From Mycolicibacterium komanii (lineage in GTDB: Bacteria; Actinomycetota; Actinomycetes; Mycobacteriales; Mycobacteriaceae), in contig NZ_CVTA01000064.1 in the NCBI RefSeq assembly GCF_001050035.1, positions 178,879 to 242,878 of the forward strand: a stretch of 64,000 nt of DNA, given 5' to 3'. The notes under the pieces are model-generated. The model saw only the letters and a program-made list of their open reading frames with translations. It did not search any database and was not told where the DNA came from. The translations under genes and the position numbers were made by a program. This document shows, piece by piece, positions 37,308 through 49,303 of the stretch (positions are counted from its first letter, which is position 1; every line of letters starts with the position of its first letter).

Positions 37308-38813
37308 CTAGTTGCAGGCCTCCAGCACGAGTTCGCGCACCCGCGCCGCGTCGGCCTGCCCCTTCGTGGCCTTCATGACGGCGCCGACAATGGCGCCCGC
37401 GGCCTGTACCTTGCCGCCGCGGATCTTCTCCACGATGCCGGGGTTGGCGGCGAGCGCCTCGTCGACGGCGGCCTGCAGCGCCGAATCGTCGCGCACGACC
37501 TCGAGTCCGCGGTCCTTCATCACCTGCTCGGGCTCACCCTCGCCGGCCAACACACCCTCGACGACTTGGCGCGCGAGCTTGTTCGACAGCTTGCCGTCGT
37601 CGACGAGCTTGACCACCGCCGCCACCTGAGCGGGCGTGATGGGCAAGTCGGACACGGCGACCCCATCTTCGTTGGCCTTCTGCACCAGGAAGTTTCCCCA
37701 CCACGCGCGGGCCGCGTCACTCGAGGCGCCCTCTTGCACGGTGGCGGCGATCAGGTCGAGCGCCCCGATGTTGACGAGGTCGCGCATCACCTCGTCCGAG
37801 ATGCCCCAGTCTTCCTGTATCCGGTTGCGCAGCACCCACGGAAGCTCGGGGATGGTCGCCCGCAGCCGCTCGATCCACTCGGCGTCGGGGGCGACGGGTT
37901 CCAGGTCGGGCTCGGGGAAATACCGGTAGTCCTCGGCGGTTTCCTTGCTGCGACCCGGCGACGTGTACCCGTCCTCGTGAAAGTGCCTGGTCTCCTGGGT
38001 CACTCGGCCACCGGCATCGAGAACCGCTGCCTGGCGGCGCATCTCGTAGCGGACGGCGACCTCGACGCTCTTGAGCGAGTTGACGTTCTTGGTCTCGGTG
38101 CGGGTGCCGAACTCCTTCTGCCCGACCGGTTTGAGCGAGACGTTGGAGTCGCAGCGCATCGATCCCTGGTCCATGCGGACATCGGAGACCCCGAGGCCGC
38201 GCAGCAGATCCCGAAGCGCGGTCACGTAGGCGCGGGCGATCTCGGGCGCGCGCTCACCAGTGCCCTCGATGGGTTTGGTGACGATTTCGATCAGCGGCAC
38301 ACCCGAACGGTTGTAGTCGATCAGCGAGGTCGTCGCGCCCTCGATGCGGCCCGTCTCGCTGCCGAGGTGGGTCAGCTTGCCGGTGTCCTCTTCCATGTGC
38401 GCGCGCTCGATCTCGACGCGCCAGGTCGTGCCGTCGTCGAGCGGCACCTCGAGATATCCGTTGATCGCGATCGGCTCGTCGTACTGCGAGATCTGGTAGT
38501 TCTTCGGCATGTCCGGATAGAAGTAGTTCTTCCGCGCGAACCGGCACCACGGCACGATCTCGCAGTTCAGCGCGAGCCCGATGCGGATCGCCGACTCGAC
38601 GGCCTTCTCGTTGAGCACGGGCAGCGACCCGGGCAGGCCGAGGCAGACGGGGCACACCTGGGTGTTGGGCTCGGCGCCGAACTTGTTGGCGCAGCCGCAG
38701 AACATCTTGGTGGCGGTGGACAGCTCGACGTGCACCTCCAGGCCCAGTACCGGCTCGTAGCGTGCGACGACGTCGTCGTAGTCGAGCAGATCGGCGGCGG
38801 ATGCAGTGGTCAT
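37308..38813 (-). CDS. gatB: Asp-tRNA(Asn)/Glu-tRNA(Gln) amidotransferase subunit B
   Basis: A 501-residue kinase/tRNA-binding subunit of GatCAB, which converts mischarged Glu-tRNA(Gln) to Gln-tRNA(Gln). The N-terminus has [20 protein letters not shown] and zinc-binding cysteines in [19 protein letters not shown]; the C-terminal YqeY-like domain includes [20 protein letters not shown]. It is separated from gatCA by the MarR gene, an NAD(P)-binding gene and pfkA. The ATG start agrees with family length. Confidence 0.97.
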   Translation of the reverse strand: MTTASAADLLDYDDVVARYEPVLGLEVHVELSTATKMFCGCANKFGAEPNTQVCPVCLGLPGSLPVLNEKAVESAIRIGLALNCEIVPWCRFARKNYFYPDMPKNYQISQYDEPIAINGYLEVPLDDGTTWRVEIERAHMEEDTGKLTHLGSETGRIEGATTSLIDYNRSGVPLIEIVTKPIEGTGERAPEIARAYVTALRDLLRGLGVSDVRMDQGSMRCDSNVSLKPVGQKEFGTRTETKNVNSLKSVEVAVRYEMRRQAAVLDAGGRVTQETRHFHEDGYTSPGRSKETAEDYRYFPEPDLEPVAPDAEWIERLRATIPELPWVLRNRIQEDWGISDEVMRDLVNIGALDLIAATVQEGASSDAARAWWGNFLVQKANEDGVAVSDLPITPAQVAAVVKLVDDGKLSNKLARQVVEGVLAGEGEPEQVMKDRGLEVVRDDSALQAAVDEALAANPGIVEKIRGGKVQAAGAIVGAVMKATKGQADAARVRELVLEACN

Positions 38814-38836
38814 GCCGCGAGTTTAGTGGTGCGGGC

Positions 38837-39310
38837 CTACCCGAGTTTGGGGTGCACTCCGGGTATCAGCCCGGCCGCGGCCGACATCCGCTGCAGGTCG
38901 CGCAGGACCGTCTTGCGCTCGGCGGCCGTGAACGGTGCCGTGATCTCGGCCTCCTGCTTGCGGCCCTGTTCATCGAGTTTCGGCAACAGCTCGCGGGCCT
39001 TGCCGGTCAATGTCACCGCGAACGCCCGTCGGTCATCGGGATGGGGCATCCGCTTGACCAGCCCCTGATTCTCCAGCTTGTCGATGACGGTGACCATCAC
39101 GTTGCGGTGGATGCCGAGCTGCACCGACAGCTGACGCTGCGTCTGTCCATCCGCCTCGGACAACGCCTTCAGCACCGCGTACGTGCGCGGTTCGACGCCG
39201 AAGGGCTCCAGCCGACGCACGAAGTCCTCCGCGAGGTGGACGCCGAGTTGGGAGAGCAGGAACGGGATTCGCTCGTGCAACTCGGCGATGCCGGTCGAAC
39301 GCTCGTCCAT
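38837..39310 (-). CDS. MarR-family transcriptional regulator
   Basis: A 157-residue winged-helix protein. The recognition region is QRQLSVQLGIHRNVMVTVID followed by KLENQGLVKRMPHPDDRRAF (the MarR wing). It is divergent from an NAD(P)-binding protein gene, and the 75-base spacer carries an obvious dyad, so it probably represses that gene and itself. Ligand unknown. The ATG lies close to the operator. Confidence 0.9.
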   Translation of the reverse strand: MDERSTGIAELHERIPFLLSQLGVHLAEDFVRRLEPFGVEPRTYAVLKALSEADGQTQRQLSVQLGIHRNVMVTVIDKLENQGLVKRMPHPDDRRAFAVTLTGKARELLPKLDEQGRKQEAEITAPFTAAERKTVLRDLQRMSAAAGLIPGVHPKLG

Positions 39311-39331
39311 GCGGCGAGACTAGCACCGCGA

Positions 39332-39358
39332 GTGATAGTCACATATCGTGATAATCAC
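39332..39358. promoter_or_regulatory. Candidate MarR operator
   Basis: GTGATAGTCAC (39332-39342), 5 bases, GTGATAATCAC (39348-39358). The two 11-base half sites are inverted copies with one mismatch, and each is itself near-palindromic (GTGAT..TCAC). It sits between the MarR ATG (39310) and the NAD(P)-binding gene (39386). Confidence 0.7.
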
Positions 39359-39385
39359 TATCCGTGACTAGTGGAGAGGTACGCC

Positions 39386-40084
39386 ATGAGAATCGTCGTC
39401 TTCGGCGCCAACGGTCAGACCGGCCGGCTGCTGACGCGGTGCGTGCTCGATGCCGGCCATCAGGCGGTGGCCGTGACGCGTCGACCGGTCGAGTTTCCGT
39501 TCGCACATCCGCGGCTCGAGGTGGCGCGCACCGATGTGCGCGACGCCGACTCCACGGTCCGTGTCGTCGAGGGGGCCGACGCGGTGCTGTCGACGCTCGG
39601 AGTGCCGTTCAGCATGCGGCCCGTCGACATCTATTCGGCCGGCGTGCGCAACATCGCCTCCGCCATGCGGCAGTCGGGCGTGCGACGACTCGTAGTGGTG
39701 AGTTCGACTGGCGCGCATCACTATTCCGGACGCGTCGACCCACCGTTGGCGTTGCGCATCGTCGAACCGGTCATCATCCGGACAATCGGCAAGAGCACCT
39801 ACGACGACCAGCGTCGGATGGAGGACATCGTGCGCGACACCGACCTGGACTGGACGATCGTGCGGCCGTCGGGTCTCTTCGATCTGCCGACCGTGACGAA
39901 ATACGTTGCCGGGGAGGTGGAACCGGTAGGCGGCTTCACAGCCCGCATCGATCTGGCGGACTACCTGGTGGCACTGGCGGGCGATGCGAGCACCACCGGC
40001 AAGGCGTTGATCGTATCCACCACCGAGCACACTCCCACGATGTGGCAGATGGTCCGCCGAGAAGCGTTCAAGAGGGCCTCATGA
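39386..40084 (+). CDS. NAD(P)H-binding (NmrA/SDR-like) protein
   Basis: A 232-residue atypical short-chain dehydrogenase fold. It begins MRIVVFGANGQTGRLLTRCV, the glycine-rich dinucleotide motif, and continues with VEGADAVLSTLGVPF, RLVVVSSTGAHHYSG and WTIVRPSGLFDLP. It lacks the usual Tyr-x3-Lys pair, so it may be a redox sensor or quinone/NADPH-binding reductase. GGAGAGG lies 8 bases before the ATG. It is probably controlled by the divergent MarR protein. Confidence 0.87.
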   Translation: MRIVVFGANGQTGRLLTRCVLDAGHQAVAVTRRPVEFPFAHPRLEVARTDVRDADSTVRVVEGADAVLSTLGVPFSMRPVDIYSAGVRNIASAMRQSGVRRLVVVSSTGAHHYSGRVDPPLALRIVEPVIIRTIGKSTYDDQRRMEDIVRDTDLDWTIVRPSGLFDLPTVTKYVAGEVEPVGGFTARIDLADYLVALAGDASTTGKALIVSTTEHTPTMWQMVRREAFKRAS

Positions 40085-40112
40085 CGACCGTCCCCCTCGC
40101 GGCGGCGCTTCC

Positions 40113-41144
40113 CTAACCAAAGAACTCCGCGGCGTCGTCGTAGCGACTCTGCGGTACCAGCTTCAGCTGACGGACCGCGTCGGCCAACGGAACCCGGCCG
40201 ATCTCCTGGCCGCGCAGCGACACCATCATCCCGTACTCCCCCGCGTGCGCGGCGTCGGCGGCGTTGACGCCGAAGCGGGTGGCCAGCACGCGGTCGAAGG
40301 GCGTCGGCGTGCCGCCGCGCTGCACATGGCCGAGCACGGTGACCCGCACCTCCTTGTTGATGCGCTTCTCCACCTCGAGGGCGAGTTGCTGTGCGACACC
40401 GGTGAAGCGCTCGTGGCCGAACTCGTCGATGCCGCCCTGTCGCAGCTGCATCGTCCCCTCGGCCGGCTTCGCCCCTTCTGCCACCACGCAGATGAAATGC
40501 GAATCGCCGCGCACGAAGCGCTGTTTGATCAGTCGGCAGACCTCTTCGACGTCGAACGGCTGCTCGGGGATGAGCGTCATGTGCGCACCGGACGCCAGCC
40601 CGGCGTTCAGCGCGATCCAACCGGCGTGGCGGCCCATCACCTCGACGAGCATCACGCGCTGATGGGACTCCGCCGTGCTGTGCAGCCGGTCGATCGCCTC
40701 GCTGGCCACTCCGAGCGCGGTGTCGTGGCCGAATGTGACGTCGGTGCAGTCGATGTCGTTGTCGATGGTCTTCGGCACGCCGACGACGGGCACGTTCTCC
40801 TCCGACAACCAGCTCGCGGCGGTGAGCGTGCCCTCGCCGCCGATCGGGATCAGCACGTCGATGCCGTTGTCGTCGAGCGTCTGCTTGATCTGGTCGAGCC
40901 CGGCGCGCAACTTCTCGGGATGCACGCGGGCGGTGCCCAGCATCGTGCCGCCCTTGGCGAGCAGCCGGTCGTTGCGGTCGTCGTTGGCCAGCTGGATGCG
41001 GCGGTTCTCCAGCAGGCCGCGCCAGCCGTCCTGGAAGCCGACGACCGACGAGCCGTAGCGAACGTCACACGTGCGGACTACCGCCCGGATGACCGCGTTG
41101 AGTCCTGGACAGTCGCCCCCGCCGGTGAGAACTCCGATGCGCAT
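40113..41144 (-). CDS. pfkA: 6-phosphofructokinase
   Basis: A 343-residue group A phosphofructokinase (Rv3010c type). [20 protein letters not shown] is the ATP loop, [14 protein letters not shown] has glycine at the position that favours ATP over pyrophosphate, and [20 protein letters not shown] is the catalytic loop with the general-base aspartate; [15 protein letters not shown] binds substrate. It catalyses the committed step of glycolysis. The gene lies between the gat genes, as in M. tuberculosis. Confidence 0.96.
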   Translation of the reverse strand: MRIGVLTGGGDCPGLNAVIRAVVRTCDVRYGSSVVGFQDGWRGLLENRRIQLANDDRNDRLLAKGGTMLGTARVHPEKLRAGLDQIKQTLDDNGIDVLIPIGGEGTLTAASWLSEENVPVVGVPKTIDNDIDCTDVTFGHDTALGVASEAIDRLHSTAESHQRVMLVEVMGRHAGWIALNAGLASGAHMTLIPEQPFDVEEVCRLIKQRFVRGDSHFICVVAEGAKPAEGTMQLRQGGIDEFGHERFTGVAQQLALEVEKRINKEVRVTVLGHVQRGGTPTPFDRVLATRFGVNAADAAHAGEYGMMVSLRGQEIGRVPLADAVRQLKLVPQSRYDDAAEFFG

Positions 41145-41189
41145 GACCCCATCCTCCCCGAGCGCGCGGTTGTTTGCGCCCTTCCTCGG

Positions 41190-41208
41190 CGTTTGCGTAC
41201 GTCAAACG
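41190..41208. terminator. Short hairpin between gatA and pfkA
   Basis: CGTTTG (41190-41195) and CAAACG (41203-41208) enclose a 7-base loop just past the gatA stop at 41214. It may partly separate gatCA from pfkA. The stem is short. Confidence 0.35.
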
Positions 41209-41213
41209 GGCGT

Positions 41214-42695
41214 TCAGACCGCCGTCGACAGTGGTCCGCGCGCCGCCTCGTAGGCCGCGCCGACGCGGTACAGCCGGTCGTCGGCCAGCGCCGGCGCCAT
41301 GATCTGCAGGCCGACGGGCAGGTTGTCGTCGGGCGACAGACCGGACGGCACCGACATCCCGCAGTGTCCGGCCAAATTGAGCGGCAGCGTGCACAGGTCG
41401 AACAGGTACATCGCCAGCGGATCGTCGACCTTCTCCCCCAACGGGAACGCCGTGGTCGGTGTCGCCGGCGATATCAGCACGTCGACTCGCTGGTAGGCCT
41501 CGTCGAGATCGCGCGCGATCAGCGTGCGCACCTTCTGCGCCTGGTTGTAGTACGCGTCGTAATAACCCGCCGACAACGCGTAGGTGCCGATCATGATGCG
41601 GCGCTTGACTTCCGGGCCGAACCCCGCAGCGCGGGTCAACGCCATGACCTCTTCGGCGCTGTGCGTGCCGTCATCGCCGACGCGCAGCCCGTACCGCATC
41701 GCGTCGAACCGCGCGAGGTTGCTCGACACCTCCGACGGCAGGATCAGGTAGTACGCGGGCAGCGAATAGTCGAAGTGCGGGCAGTCCACCTCACTGACCT
41801 CGGCTCCCAGCGCGGTGAGTTGTTCGACGGCGGCGTTGAACGACTCGAGCACGCCGGGCTGGTACCCGTCGCCGCGCAACTGCTTGACCACGCCGATCCG
41901 CAGGCCCGCCAGGTCACCGGAGGCACCCGCGCGTGCGGCGCCGACGACGTCGGGCACCGCGGCCTCGACCGAGGTCGAATCCTTCGCGTCGTGCCCGGCG
42001 ATCACCTGGTGCAGCAGGGCGGTGTCGAGAACGGATCGGGCACACGGGCCGCCCTGATCGAGAGACGAGGCGCAGGCGATGAGCCCGTACCGCGACACGG
42101 TTCCGTACGTCGGTTTCACGCCGACGGTCGCGGTCAGCGCGGCCGGCTGGCGGATCGAGCCGCCGGTGTCGGTGCCGATGGCCAACGGCGCCTGGTACGC
42201 GGCCAGCGCCGCGGCGCTGCCGCCGCCGGACCCGCCGGGGACGCGCTCGACGTCCCACGGGTTGCGGGTCGGCCCGTATGCGGAGTTCTCGGTCGAGGAC
42301 CCCATCGCGAACTCGTCCATGTTGGTCTTGCCGAGGATCGGCAGGCCCGCCGCGCGCAACCGCATGGTGACGGTCGCGTCGTACGGCGAGGTCCAGCCCT
42401 CGAGGATCTTCGACCCGCAGGTGGTCGGCATATCGGTGGTGGTGAACACGTCCTTGAGCGCGACCGGAACCCCGGCCAGCGGCGAGGGCAGGTTTTCGCC
42501 GGCGGCCACAGCGGAGTCGACGCGCGCCGCGGCTTCCAACGCGCGTTCCTCCGCGACGTGCAAAAACGCGTGATAACGCTCGTCGGTGGCCGCGATCTGG
42601 TCCAGGTGCGCCTGGGTGACCTCGGTCGACGACACCTCCTTGGCGGCGATCTTCTCGCCGAGCGTCGCCGCGTCCATCCGGGTGAGGTCGCTCAC
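41214..42695 (-). CDS. gatA: Asp-tRNA(Asn)/Glu-tRNA(Gln) amidotransferase subunit A
   Basis: A 493-residue amidase-signature glutaminase subunit that supplies ammonia to GatB. The Ser-cisSer-Lys catalytic elements are visible: [10 protein letters not shown] (lysine), [16 protein letters not shown] (cis-serine) and [16 protein letters not shown] (nucleophile serine). I start at the GTG at 42695 ([14 protein letters not shown]), with GGAGG just upstream and a GTGA overlap with the gatC stop; the open frame extends beyond but through gatC. Confidence 0.97.
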   Translation of the reverse strand: MSDLTRMDAATLGEKIAAKEVSSTEVTQAHLDQIAATDERYHAFLHVAEERALEAAARVDSAVAAGENLPSPLAGVPVALKDVFTTTDMPTTCGSKILEGWTSPYDATVTMRLRAAGLPILGKTNMDEFAMGSSTENSAYGPTRNPWDVERVPGGSGGGSAAALAAYQAPLAIGTDTGGSIRQPAALTATVGVKPTYGTVSRYGLIACASSLDQGGPCARSVLDTALLHQVIAGHDAKDSTSVEAAVPDVVGAARAGASGDLAGLRIGVVKQLRGDGYQPGVLESFNAAVEQLTALGAEVSEVDCPHFDYSLPAYYLILPSEVSSNLARFDAMRYGLRVGDDGTHSAEEVMALTRAAGFGPEVKRRIMIGTYALSAGYYDAYYNQAQKVRTLIARDLDEAYQRVDVLISPATPTTAFPLGEKVDDPLAMYLFDLCTLPLNLAGHCGMSVPSGLSPDDNLPVGLQIMAPALADDRLYRVGAAYEAARGPLSTAV

Positions 42696-42991
42696 TGCGC
42701 CTCCCCCAGGATCCGCGGGACCGCGAACCGACCCTCGGCGGTTTTCGGCGCCTGATCCAGCGCCTCCTCCTGCGTCAGGCACGGCTCGACCGTGTCCGGC
42801 CGGAACACGTTGACGTCGGTGAGCGGGTTGCCGGTGGGTTTGACCCCCTCGACGTCGACGGACTGGATCTGGCTGACGTGACCGAGGATGGCGTCCAACT
42901 GCCCGGCGTAGCTGTCCAGCTCGTCTTCGCTCAGCGCGAGGCGGGCCAGGCGCGCCAGGTGGGCTACCTCGTCTCGGGAGATCTGCGACAC
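42692..42991 (-). CDS. gatC: Asp-tRNA(Asn)/Glu-tRNA(Gln) amidotransferase subunit C
   Basis: A 99-residue subunit that wraps around GatA and stabilises the complex. It reads [20 protein letters not shown], then [20 protein letters not shown] and [20 protein letters not shown]. The GTG at 42991 gives the same length and start as M. tuberculosis GatC; a TTG at 43000 would add three residues. It overlaps gatA by GTGA. Confidence 0.96.
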   Translation of the reverse strand: MSQISRDEVAHLARLARLALSEDELDSYAGQLDAILGHVSQIQSVDVEGVKPTGNPLTDVNVFRPDTVEPCLTQEEALDQAPKTAEGRFAVPRILGEAQ

Positions 42992-43071
42992 GACAAGCAA
43001 GCCTAGTCACCGCCGTTGCGGGCGTTGAGGCCGGAATGCCCACCCCGGCGCTCTGTGCAACAGTGTTGCGC

Positions 43072-43728
43072 GTGCCTACGTACCTGCTGCGCGTCCAGCT
43101 AGAGGACCGCCCCGGCAGCCTCGGATCCCTGGCCGTGGCGCTCGGGTCGGTAGGCGCCGACATTCTGTCGCTCGACGTGGTGGAACGGTCGGCCGGTTAC
43201 GCCGTCGACGATCTGGTCGTCGAGCTGCCCGTGGGCGCGATGCCCGACATGCTGATCACCGCCGCCGAGCAGATCAAGGGCGTCTACGTCGACTCCATCC
43301 GCCCGCACACCGGGCTGCTCGAGGCGCATCGCGAACTCGAGCTCATCGACCACATCGCCGCGGCGGACCGCAAGAGCAGGCTGCAGGTGCTCGCCGACGA
43401 GGCGCCCCGGGTGCTGCGCGTGGGCTGGACCTCCGTGGTGCGGTTGACCGACAACGGGCCGGAACGTCTCGTCGGCAGCTCCGGTGCCCCCGAGACCCAG
43501 GTGGAAGAGACGCCGTGGCTGCCGCTCGACCACGCCGAGGCGCTCGACGGTGACGCCGCGTGGGTGCCGCAGGTGTGGCGAGACATGGCGACCACGCTGG
43601 CCGCCGCACCGCTCGGCGACCCCCGCACCGCGGTTGTGCTGGGCAGGCCGGGCGGGCCGCTGTTCCGGCCGTCGGAGGTCGCCAGGCTGGGCTACCTCGC
43701 AGGCATCGTCGCGACGATCCTGCGCTGA
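43072..43728 (+). CDS. ACT-domain protein of unknown function
   Basis: A 218-residue protein equivalent to Rv3013. Residues 1-75 form an ACT domain ([36 protein letters not shown]), usually an amino-acid binding module. The C-terminal half has an acetyltransferase-like or unknown fold ([40 protein letters not shown]). The GTG at 43072 gives the conserved N-terminus. It is divergent from gatC and may sense amino acids in relation to that complex, but this is conjecture. Confidence 0.85.
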   Translation: MPTYLLRVQLEDRPGSLGSLAVALGSVGADILSLDVVERSAGYAVDDLVVELPVGAMPDMLITAAEQIKGVYVDSIRPHTGLLEAHRELELIDHIAAADRKSRLQVLADEAPRVLRVGWTSVVRLTDNGPERLVGSSGAPETQVEETPWLPLDHAEALDGDAAWVPQVWRDMATTLAAAPLGDPRTAVVLGRPGGPLFRPSEVARLGYLAGIVATILR

Positions 43729-43767
43729 GCGTCTCTCACCGAAACCGTTGCGGCGCAGGCCAACCCG

Positions 43768-44022
43768 TCAGCCACCCGCCGGAACCGGCCAGCGGTCGTT
43801 GACGTCGGCGTTGGTGTCCTTGCGGGCGCAGTGCGCACAGCAGAAGATCGCTTCCTCGGTTTCGATGCCGTGACCGAGGATGCGGCACCCGCAGTGCGTG
43901 CACTCCGGGGCCAGCTGAACGGCCGCGCACTCGACGCTGTCGAACGTCGCGCTGCGGCCGTCGGGCCACGTCACGGTGAACGCCTTGTCGTAGTCGTTGC
44001 CACAGGTATCGCAGATCGCCAT
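43768..44022 (-). CDS. Small cysteine-rich metal-binding protein (prokaryotic metallothionein-like)
   Basis: An 84-residue protein with nine cysteines and several histidines: ICDTCGNDYDKAFTV, SVECAAVQLAPECTHCGCRI and EAIFCCAHCARK. The CxxCxC plus CC..C pattern resembles bacterial metallothioneins or a double zinc ribbon. It probably binds zinc or copper, but no metal preference can be set. The ATG at 44022 begins MAICDTCGN, with AGGAG about 6 bases upstream. It lies between the ACT-domain gene and ligA. Confidence 0.8.
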   Translation of the reverse strand: MAICDTCGNDYDKAFTVTWPDGRSATFDSVECAAVQLAPECTHCGCRILGHGIETEEAIFCCAHCARKDTNADVNDRWPVPAGG

Positions 44023-44104
44023 CACAACTCCTTGTCGATTCGCCCAGTCGGGTGCCCGGTGGGCGGGCCGGACAAACGCGGAGGCGCTCAGAGCAGCGGC
44101 GACG

Positions 44105-46225
<2,121 letters not shown>

Positions 46226-46268
46226 CTAACCGAGCGGCCCGACAGCACCGCACCGTTACCCTGACCCC

Positions 46269-46670
46269 ATGCCGCACCCGATCATGTTCCGCGACGACGA
46301 CCCGGTGCTGGCGCGGGTACGGACAGTGGCGCTGTCGTTTCCCGAGGCCTACGAGAAGGTCTCGCACGGACGGCCCGCCTTCTTCGCCGCCAAGATGTTC
46401 GCGATGTACAGCGGCAGCGTCAAACCGCCGGACAAGGGCGACTACATCCAGTACCCGCAGTCGATCCTGGTCAAGGTCGACGAAAGCGAACGGTGTGCGC
46501 TGCAGCAGGACGCCCGGTTCTTCTCCCCCGCCTACCTCGGGCCGTCGGGGTGGTTGGGGCTCGACCTGTCGGGCGGAACCATCGACTGGGACGAGGTGCG
46601 GGAGCTGATCGACGCGTCGTTTCGGTTGACCGCGCCCAGGAAACTCCTCAAGCAGCTCGACGAGGTCTGA
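46269..46670 (+). CDS. MmcQ/YjbR-family DNA-binding-like protein
   Basis: A 133-residue protein with the MmcQ/YjbR (CyaY-like) fold pattern: VRTVALSFPEAYEKVSHGRP, AFFAAKMFAMYSG, YIQYPQSILVKVDESERCAL and YLGPSGWLGLDLSGGTIDWD. Function is unknown. ATG start 52 bases from the divergent ligA gene. It precedes the acyl-CoA ligase gene by 37 bases and may be co-transcribed. Confidence 0.87.
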   Translation: MPHPIMFRDDDPVLARVRTVALSFPEAYEKVSHGRPAFFAAKMFAMYSGSVKPPDKGDYIQYPQSILVKVDESERCALQQDARFFSPAYLGPSGWLGLDLSGGTIDWDEVRELIDASFRLTAPRKLLKQLDEV

Positions 46671-46707
46671 CAGGTAGCCGAGAGGCCATGAATCGATCGG
46701 AGACGCG

Positions 46708-48312
46708 ATGAGTTTCGCGAGCCCCTTCCCCGAGGTCGACATCCCGTCCACCAGCGTCTACGACTACCTGTTCGGCGACATCGCCGAGGCCGACCTCGAC
46801 CGCATCGCGCTCGTCGACGCGAAGTCCGGCCGCGAGACCACCTACCGCGAAGTGATCGCGCGCATCGACGCGTTCGCGGGCGCGCTCGCCGGGCGCGAGA
46901 TCGGCGTCGGCGACGTCGTCGGCCTGCTCTCGCCGAACAGTTCCGGGTTCGCGGTCGCATTCCACGGCATTCTGCGTGCGGGCGCGACCGCGACGACCAT
47001 CAACGCGTTGTTCACGGCCAAGGACATCGCCAAGCAGTTGACCGACTCCAAGGCCAGGATGCTCGTGACGGTCTCCCCGCTGCTGGCGCAGGCCGAGGAG
47101 GCGGCCTCGGCGGCAGGCATCGCCGGTGACGCGCTCGTCGTGCTCGACGGCCCCGGCCAGGACGCCGACGGACACCCGAACGCCGAGGATCTCATGGCCG
47201 CCGGCCACCCGCCGCCGGACGTGAGCTTCGCACCGTCATCACACCTGGCCGCGCTGCCGTACAGCTCCGGTACGACCGGAAACCCCAAGGGCGTCATGCT
47301 CACCCACCGCAACCTGGTGGCCAACGTCGCCCAGATCCGGCCGTTGCACGGCATGGTCGCCGACGACACGGTGCTGGCCGTTCTGCCGTTCTTCCACATC
47401 TACGGGATGACCGTGCTGCTCAACGCGGCGCTGCACGCGCGGGCGCGGTTGGTGATCATGCCGAACTTCGATCTCGGCGAATTCCTCGGCAACATCCAGG
47501 ATCACGCGTGCACGATCGCGTTCATCGCGCCTCCGGTCGCCGTGGCACTGGCGAAACATCCGTTGATCGACGAGTACGACCTGTCCTCGTTGAACGTCGT
47601 GATGTCGGGTGCGGCTCCGCTGGACGCCGATCTCGGCCACGCCGTCGCCGAACGGTTGGGGTGTCGAGTGGTTCAGGGTTACGGCATGAGCGAGCTCAGC
47701 CCGGTCAGCCACATCACCCCGTTCGACGGCGGCCAGCACGAGATGAACATGGTGGCGCCGCTCAGCTCCGTCGGCTGGACGGTGTCGAACGCCGCATCGA
47801 AGATCGTCGACCCCGAGACCGGTGACGAGATCGACCCGCCCGCAGAGGGTTTGAGCGAAACCGGCGAACTGTGGTTCAAGGGCCCGAACGTGATGGCCGG
47901 TTACCTCGGCAACGAGGAGGCCACCAGGGAGACGATCGACGACCAGGGCTGGTTGCACACCGGCGACCTCGCGCAGGTCGACGCCGACGGCTGCGTGTAC
48001 ATCGTCGATCGGCTCAAGGAGTTGATCAAGTACAAGGGCTACCAGGTCCCCCCGGCCGAACTGGAGGCCGTGCTGCTCAGCCATCCCGACATCGCCGATG
48101 CCGCCGTGGTCGGGGTGCCCGACGCCGAGGGCGAAGAGGTGCCGAAGGCGTTCGTGGTCAAGCGATCCGGGGCGGAGCTCACCGAACAGCAGGTGATCGA
48201 CTTCGTCGCGGGCGAGGTGGCGCCCTACAAGAAGGTCCGCCAGGTCGCGTTCATCGACGCGGTGCCGAAGTCCGCGTCCGGCAAAATCCTCCGCAAGGAT
48301 CTGCGGAGCTGA
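46708..48312 (+). CDS. AMP-binding acyl-CoA ligase (4-coumarate--CoA ligase type)
   Basis: A 534-residue ANL-superfamily enzyme that activates a carboxylate as acyl-AMP and then a CoA thioester. Motifs: ALPYSSGTTGNPKGVMLTHR (P-loop), VVQGYGMSELSPVSHI (A5), DDQGWLHTGDLAQVDADG (A7), VDRLKELIKYKGYQVPPAEL (A8) and PKSASGKILRKDL (A10 lysine). The sequence resembles plant-type 4-coumarate ligases, but fatty or aromatic acids are equally possible. GGAG lies just before the ATG. Its stop abuts the stop of the converging gene with no gap. Confidence 0.92.
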   Translation: MSFASPFPEVDIPSTSVYDYLFGDIAEADLDRIALVDAKSGRETTYREVIARIDAFAGALAGREIGVGDVVGLLSPNSSGFAVAFHGILRAGATATTINALFTAKDIAKQLTDSKARMLVTVSPLLAQAEEAASAAGIAGDALVVLDGPGQDADGHPNAEDLMAAGHPPPDVSFAPSSHLAALPYSSGTTGNPKGVMLTHRNLVANVAQIRPLHGMVADDTVLAVLPFFHIYGMTVLLNAALHARARLVIMPNFDLGEFLGNIQDHACTIAFIAPPVAVALAKHPLIDEYDLSSLNVVMSGAAPLDADLGHAVAERLGCRVVQGYGMSELSPVSHITPFDGGQHEMNMVAPLSSVGWTVSNAASKIVDPETGDEIDPPAEGLSETGELWFKGPNVMAGYLGNEEATRETIDDQGWLHTGDLAQVDADGCVYIVDRLKELIKYKGYQVPPAELEAVLLSHPDIADAAVVGVPDAEGEEVPKAFVVKRSGAELTEQQVIDFVAGEVAPYKKVRQVAFIDAVPKSASGKILRKDLRS

Positions 48313-49182
48313 TCAGGATCGGCCTATCCGCTCGGCCGCCTGGGCCGCTTTCGCCTGTCGGTAACCGAGTGCGGCGCCCGCCACGGGGATGAGCAGCAAC
48401 CCGGCGAGGCCCCACAGGGGGTCGGTGGTGCCGGCGCCGGGTGCGACGACGAACTGTTGCACCACCGCGGGTGGAGTGGTTTTCCTGCTCAACGGAGTCG
48501 GTGCGAGTGGCGGCACCGATTCCGGCGGCATCGGAGCCGGCTGGGCGGCCGGAGCCGCGGGCGCCAATGCGGGTGACCTCCAACCGGTTTCGGGTACGGG
48601 GGCGCGGGTCTGCGGGGTTCGCCCGTTGCCGAACGTCACCTGGGGCGCTTCGAAGGCGGGTGCGAGCGCACCCCCGACGCCGGATCCACCCGCCGCGACC
48701 GGTCCGTCCGAGGCGGTGCCCACGGGCGCTTCGACGACGGGCGCGGCGACGGCCGACCGGTTGGCCGACTCCGGGCCGGCCGCGACCCGGGACTCCGGCT
48801 CCGGGGTGGACGCCACGCGGGCGGCCGTCTGCGGGCTCGATGCGGCGCGACCCGCTTCGGGGCTCGGCGCGACGCCCGACCGGTTGCCCGATGACGGCTT
48901 GAGGTCCTCGCGGCCCGAACCGACCCGCGATTCCGGGGCCGCACCGGGGCCATTGGGGCCACGGCCCTGTTTGCTGCCACCGGTGCGGGCACTGTCGCGG
49001 CGGTCGTTGTTGTGCTTGCCGTTGTCGGATCCGCGGCTGTGGCTGCCACCCCGATCGGAGCTGTGTCCGCGGTCTGAGCCGCGCGAGTCGCCGGGGTGGG
49101 CGTAGGCGACCGCCGCACCCGATCCGCTCACTAGGAGGAATACGGACACCACGCCGGCACCTGCGGCGAGGCGCGGGTTCAT
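48313..49182 (-). CDS. Secreted low-complexity Pro/Ala/Ser-rich protein with C-terminal membrane anchor
   Basis: A 289-residue protein I do not recognise. A signal peptide covers about residues 1-29 (LAAGAGVVSVFLLVSGSGAA, then YAHPGDS). The mature part is disordered: a Ser/Arg/Gly/His segment (GDSRGSDRGHSSDRGGSHS), then repeated ESRV/ARVAS/NRSA units and a proline-rich stretch. The end has a hydrophobic helix (LWGLAGLLLIPVAGAALGY) and a basic tail, like a wall-spanning, membrane-anchored protein. The ATG at 49182 is preferred over an in-frame upstream extension. The stop lies directly next to that of the acyl-CoA ligase gene. Confidence 0.78.
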   Translation of the reverse strand: MNPRLAAGAGVVSVFLLVSGSGAAVAYAHPGDSRGSDRGHSSDRGGSHSRGSDNGKHNNDRRDSARTGGSKQGRGPNGPGAAPESRVGSGREDLKPSSGNRSGVAPSPEAGRAASSPQTAARVASTPEPESRVAAGPESANRSAVAAPVVEAPVGTASDGPVAAGGSGVGGALAPAFEAPQVTFGNGRTPQTRAPVPETGWRSPALAPAAPAAQPAPMPPESVPPLAPTPLSRKTTPPAVVQQFVVAPGAGTTDPLWGLAGLLLIPVAGAALGYRQAKAAQAAERIGRS

Positions 49183-49303
49183 CCGAACACCATTCCCTTC
49201 TCGGCAAAGGCGAACGACATCGCCTGAAAAGCATTCTTGCATGAGAGCACCCCGAAGCGCAGCACCCGATTCGGACGCCGCAAATCGCCGGCGAAGCGAG
49301 TCC

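Noticed and set aside
40081..40116. Small frame starting [11 protein letters not shown] after the NAD(P)-binding gene
   Set aside because: Eleven codons ending inside the pfkA stop region, with no ribosome site of its own or any sign of function.
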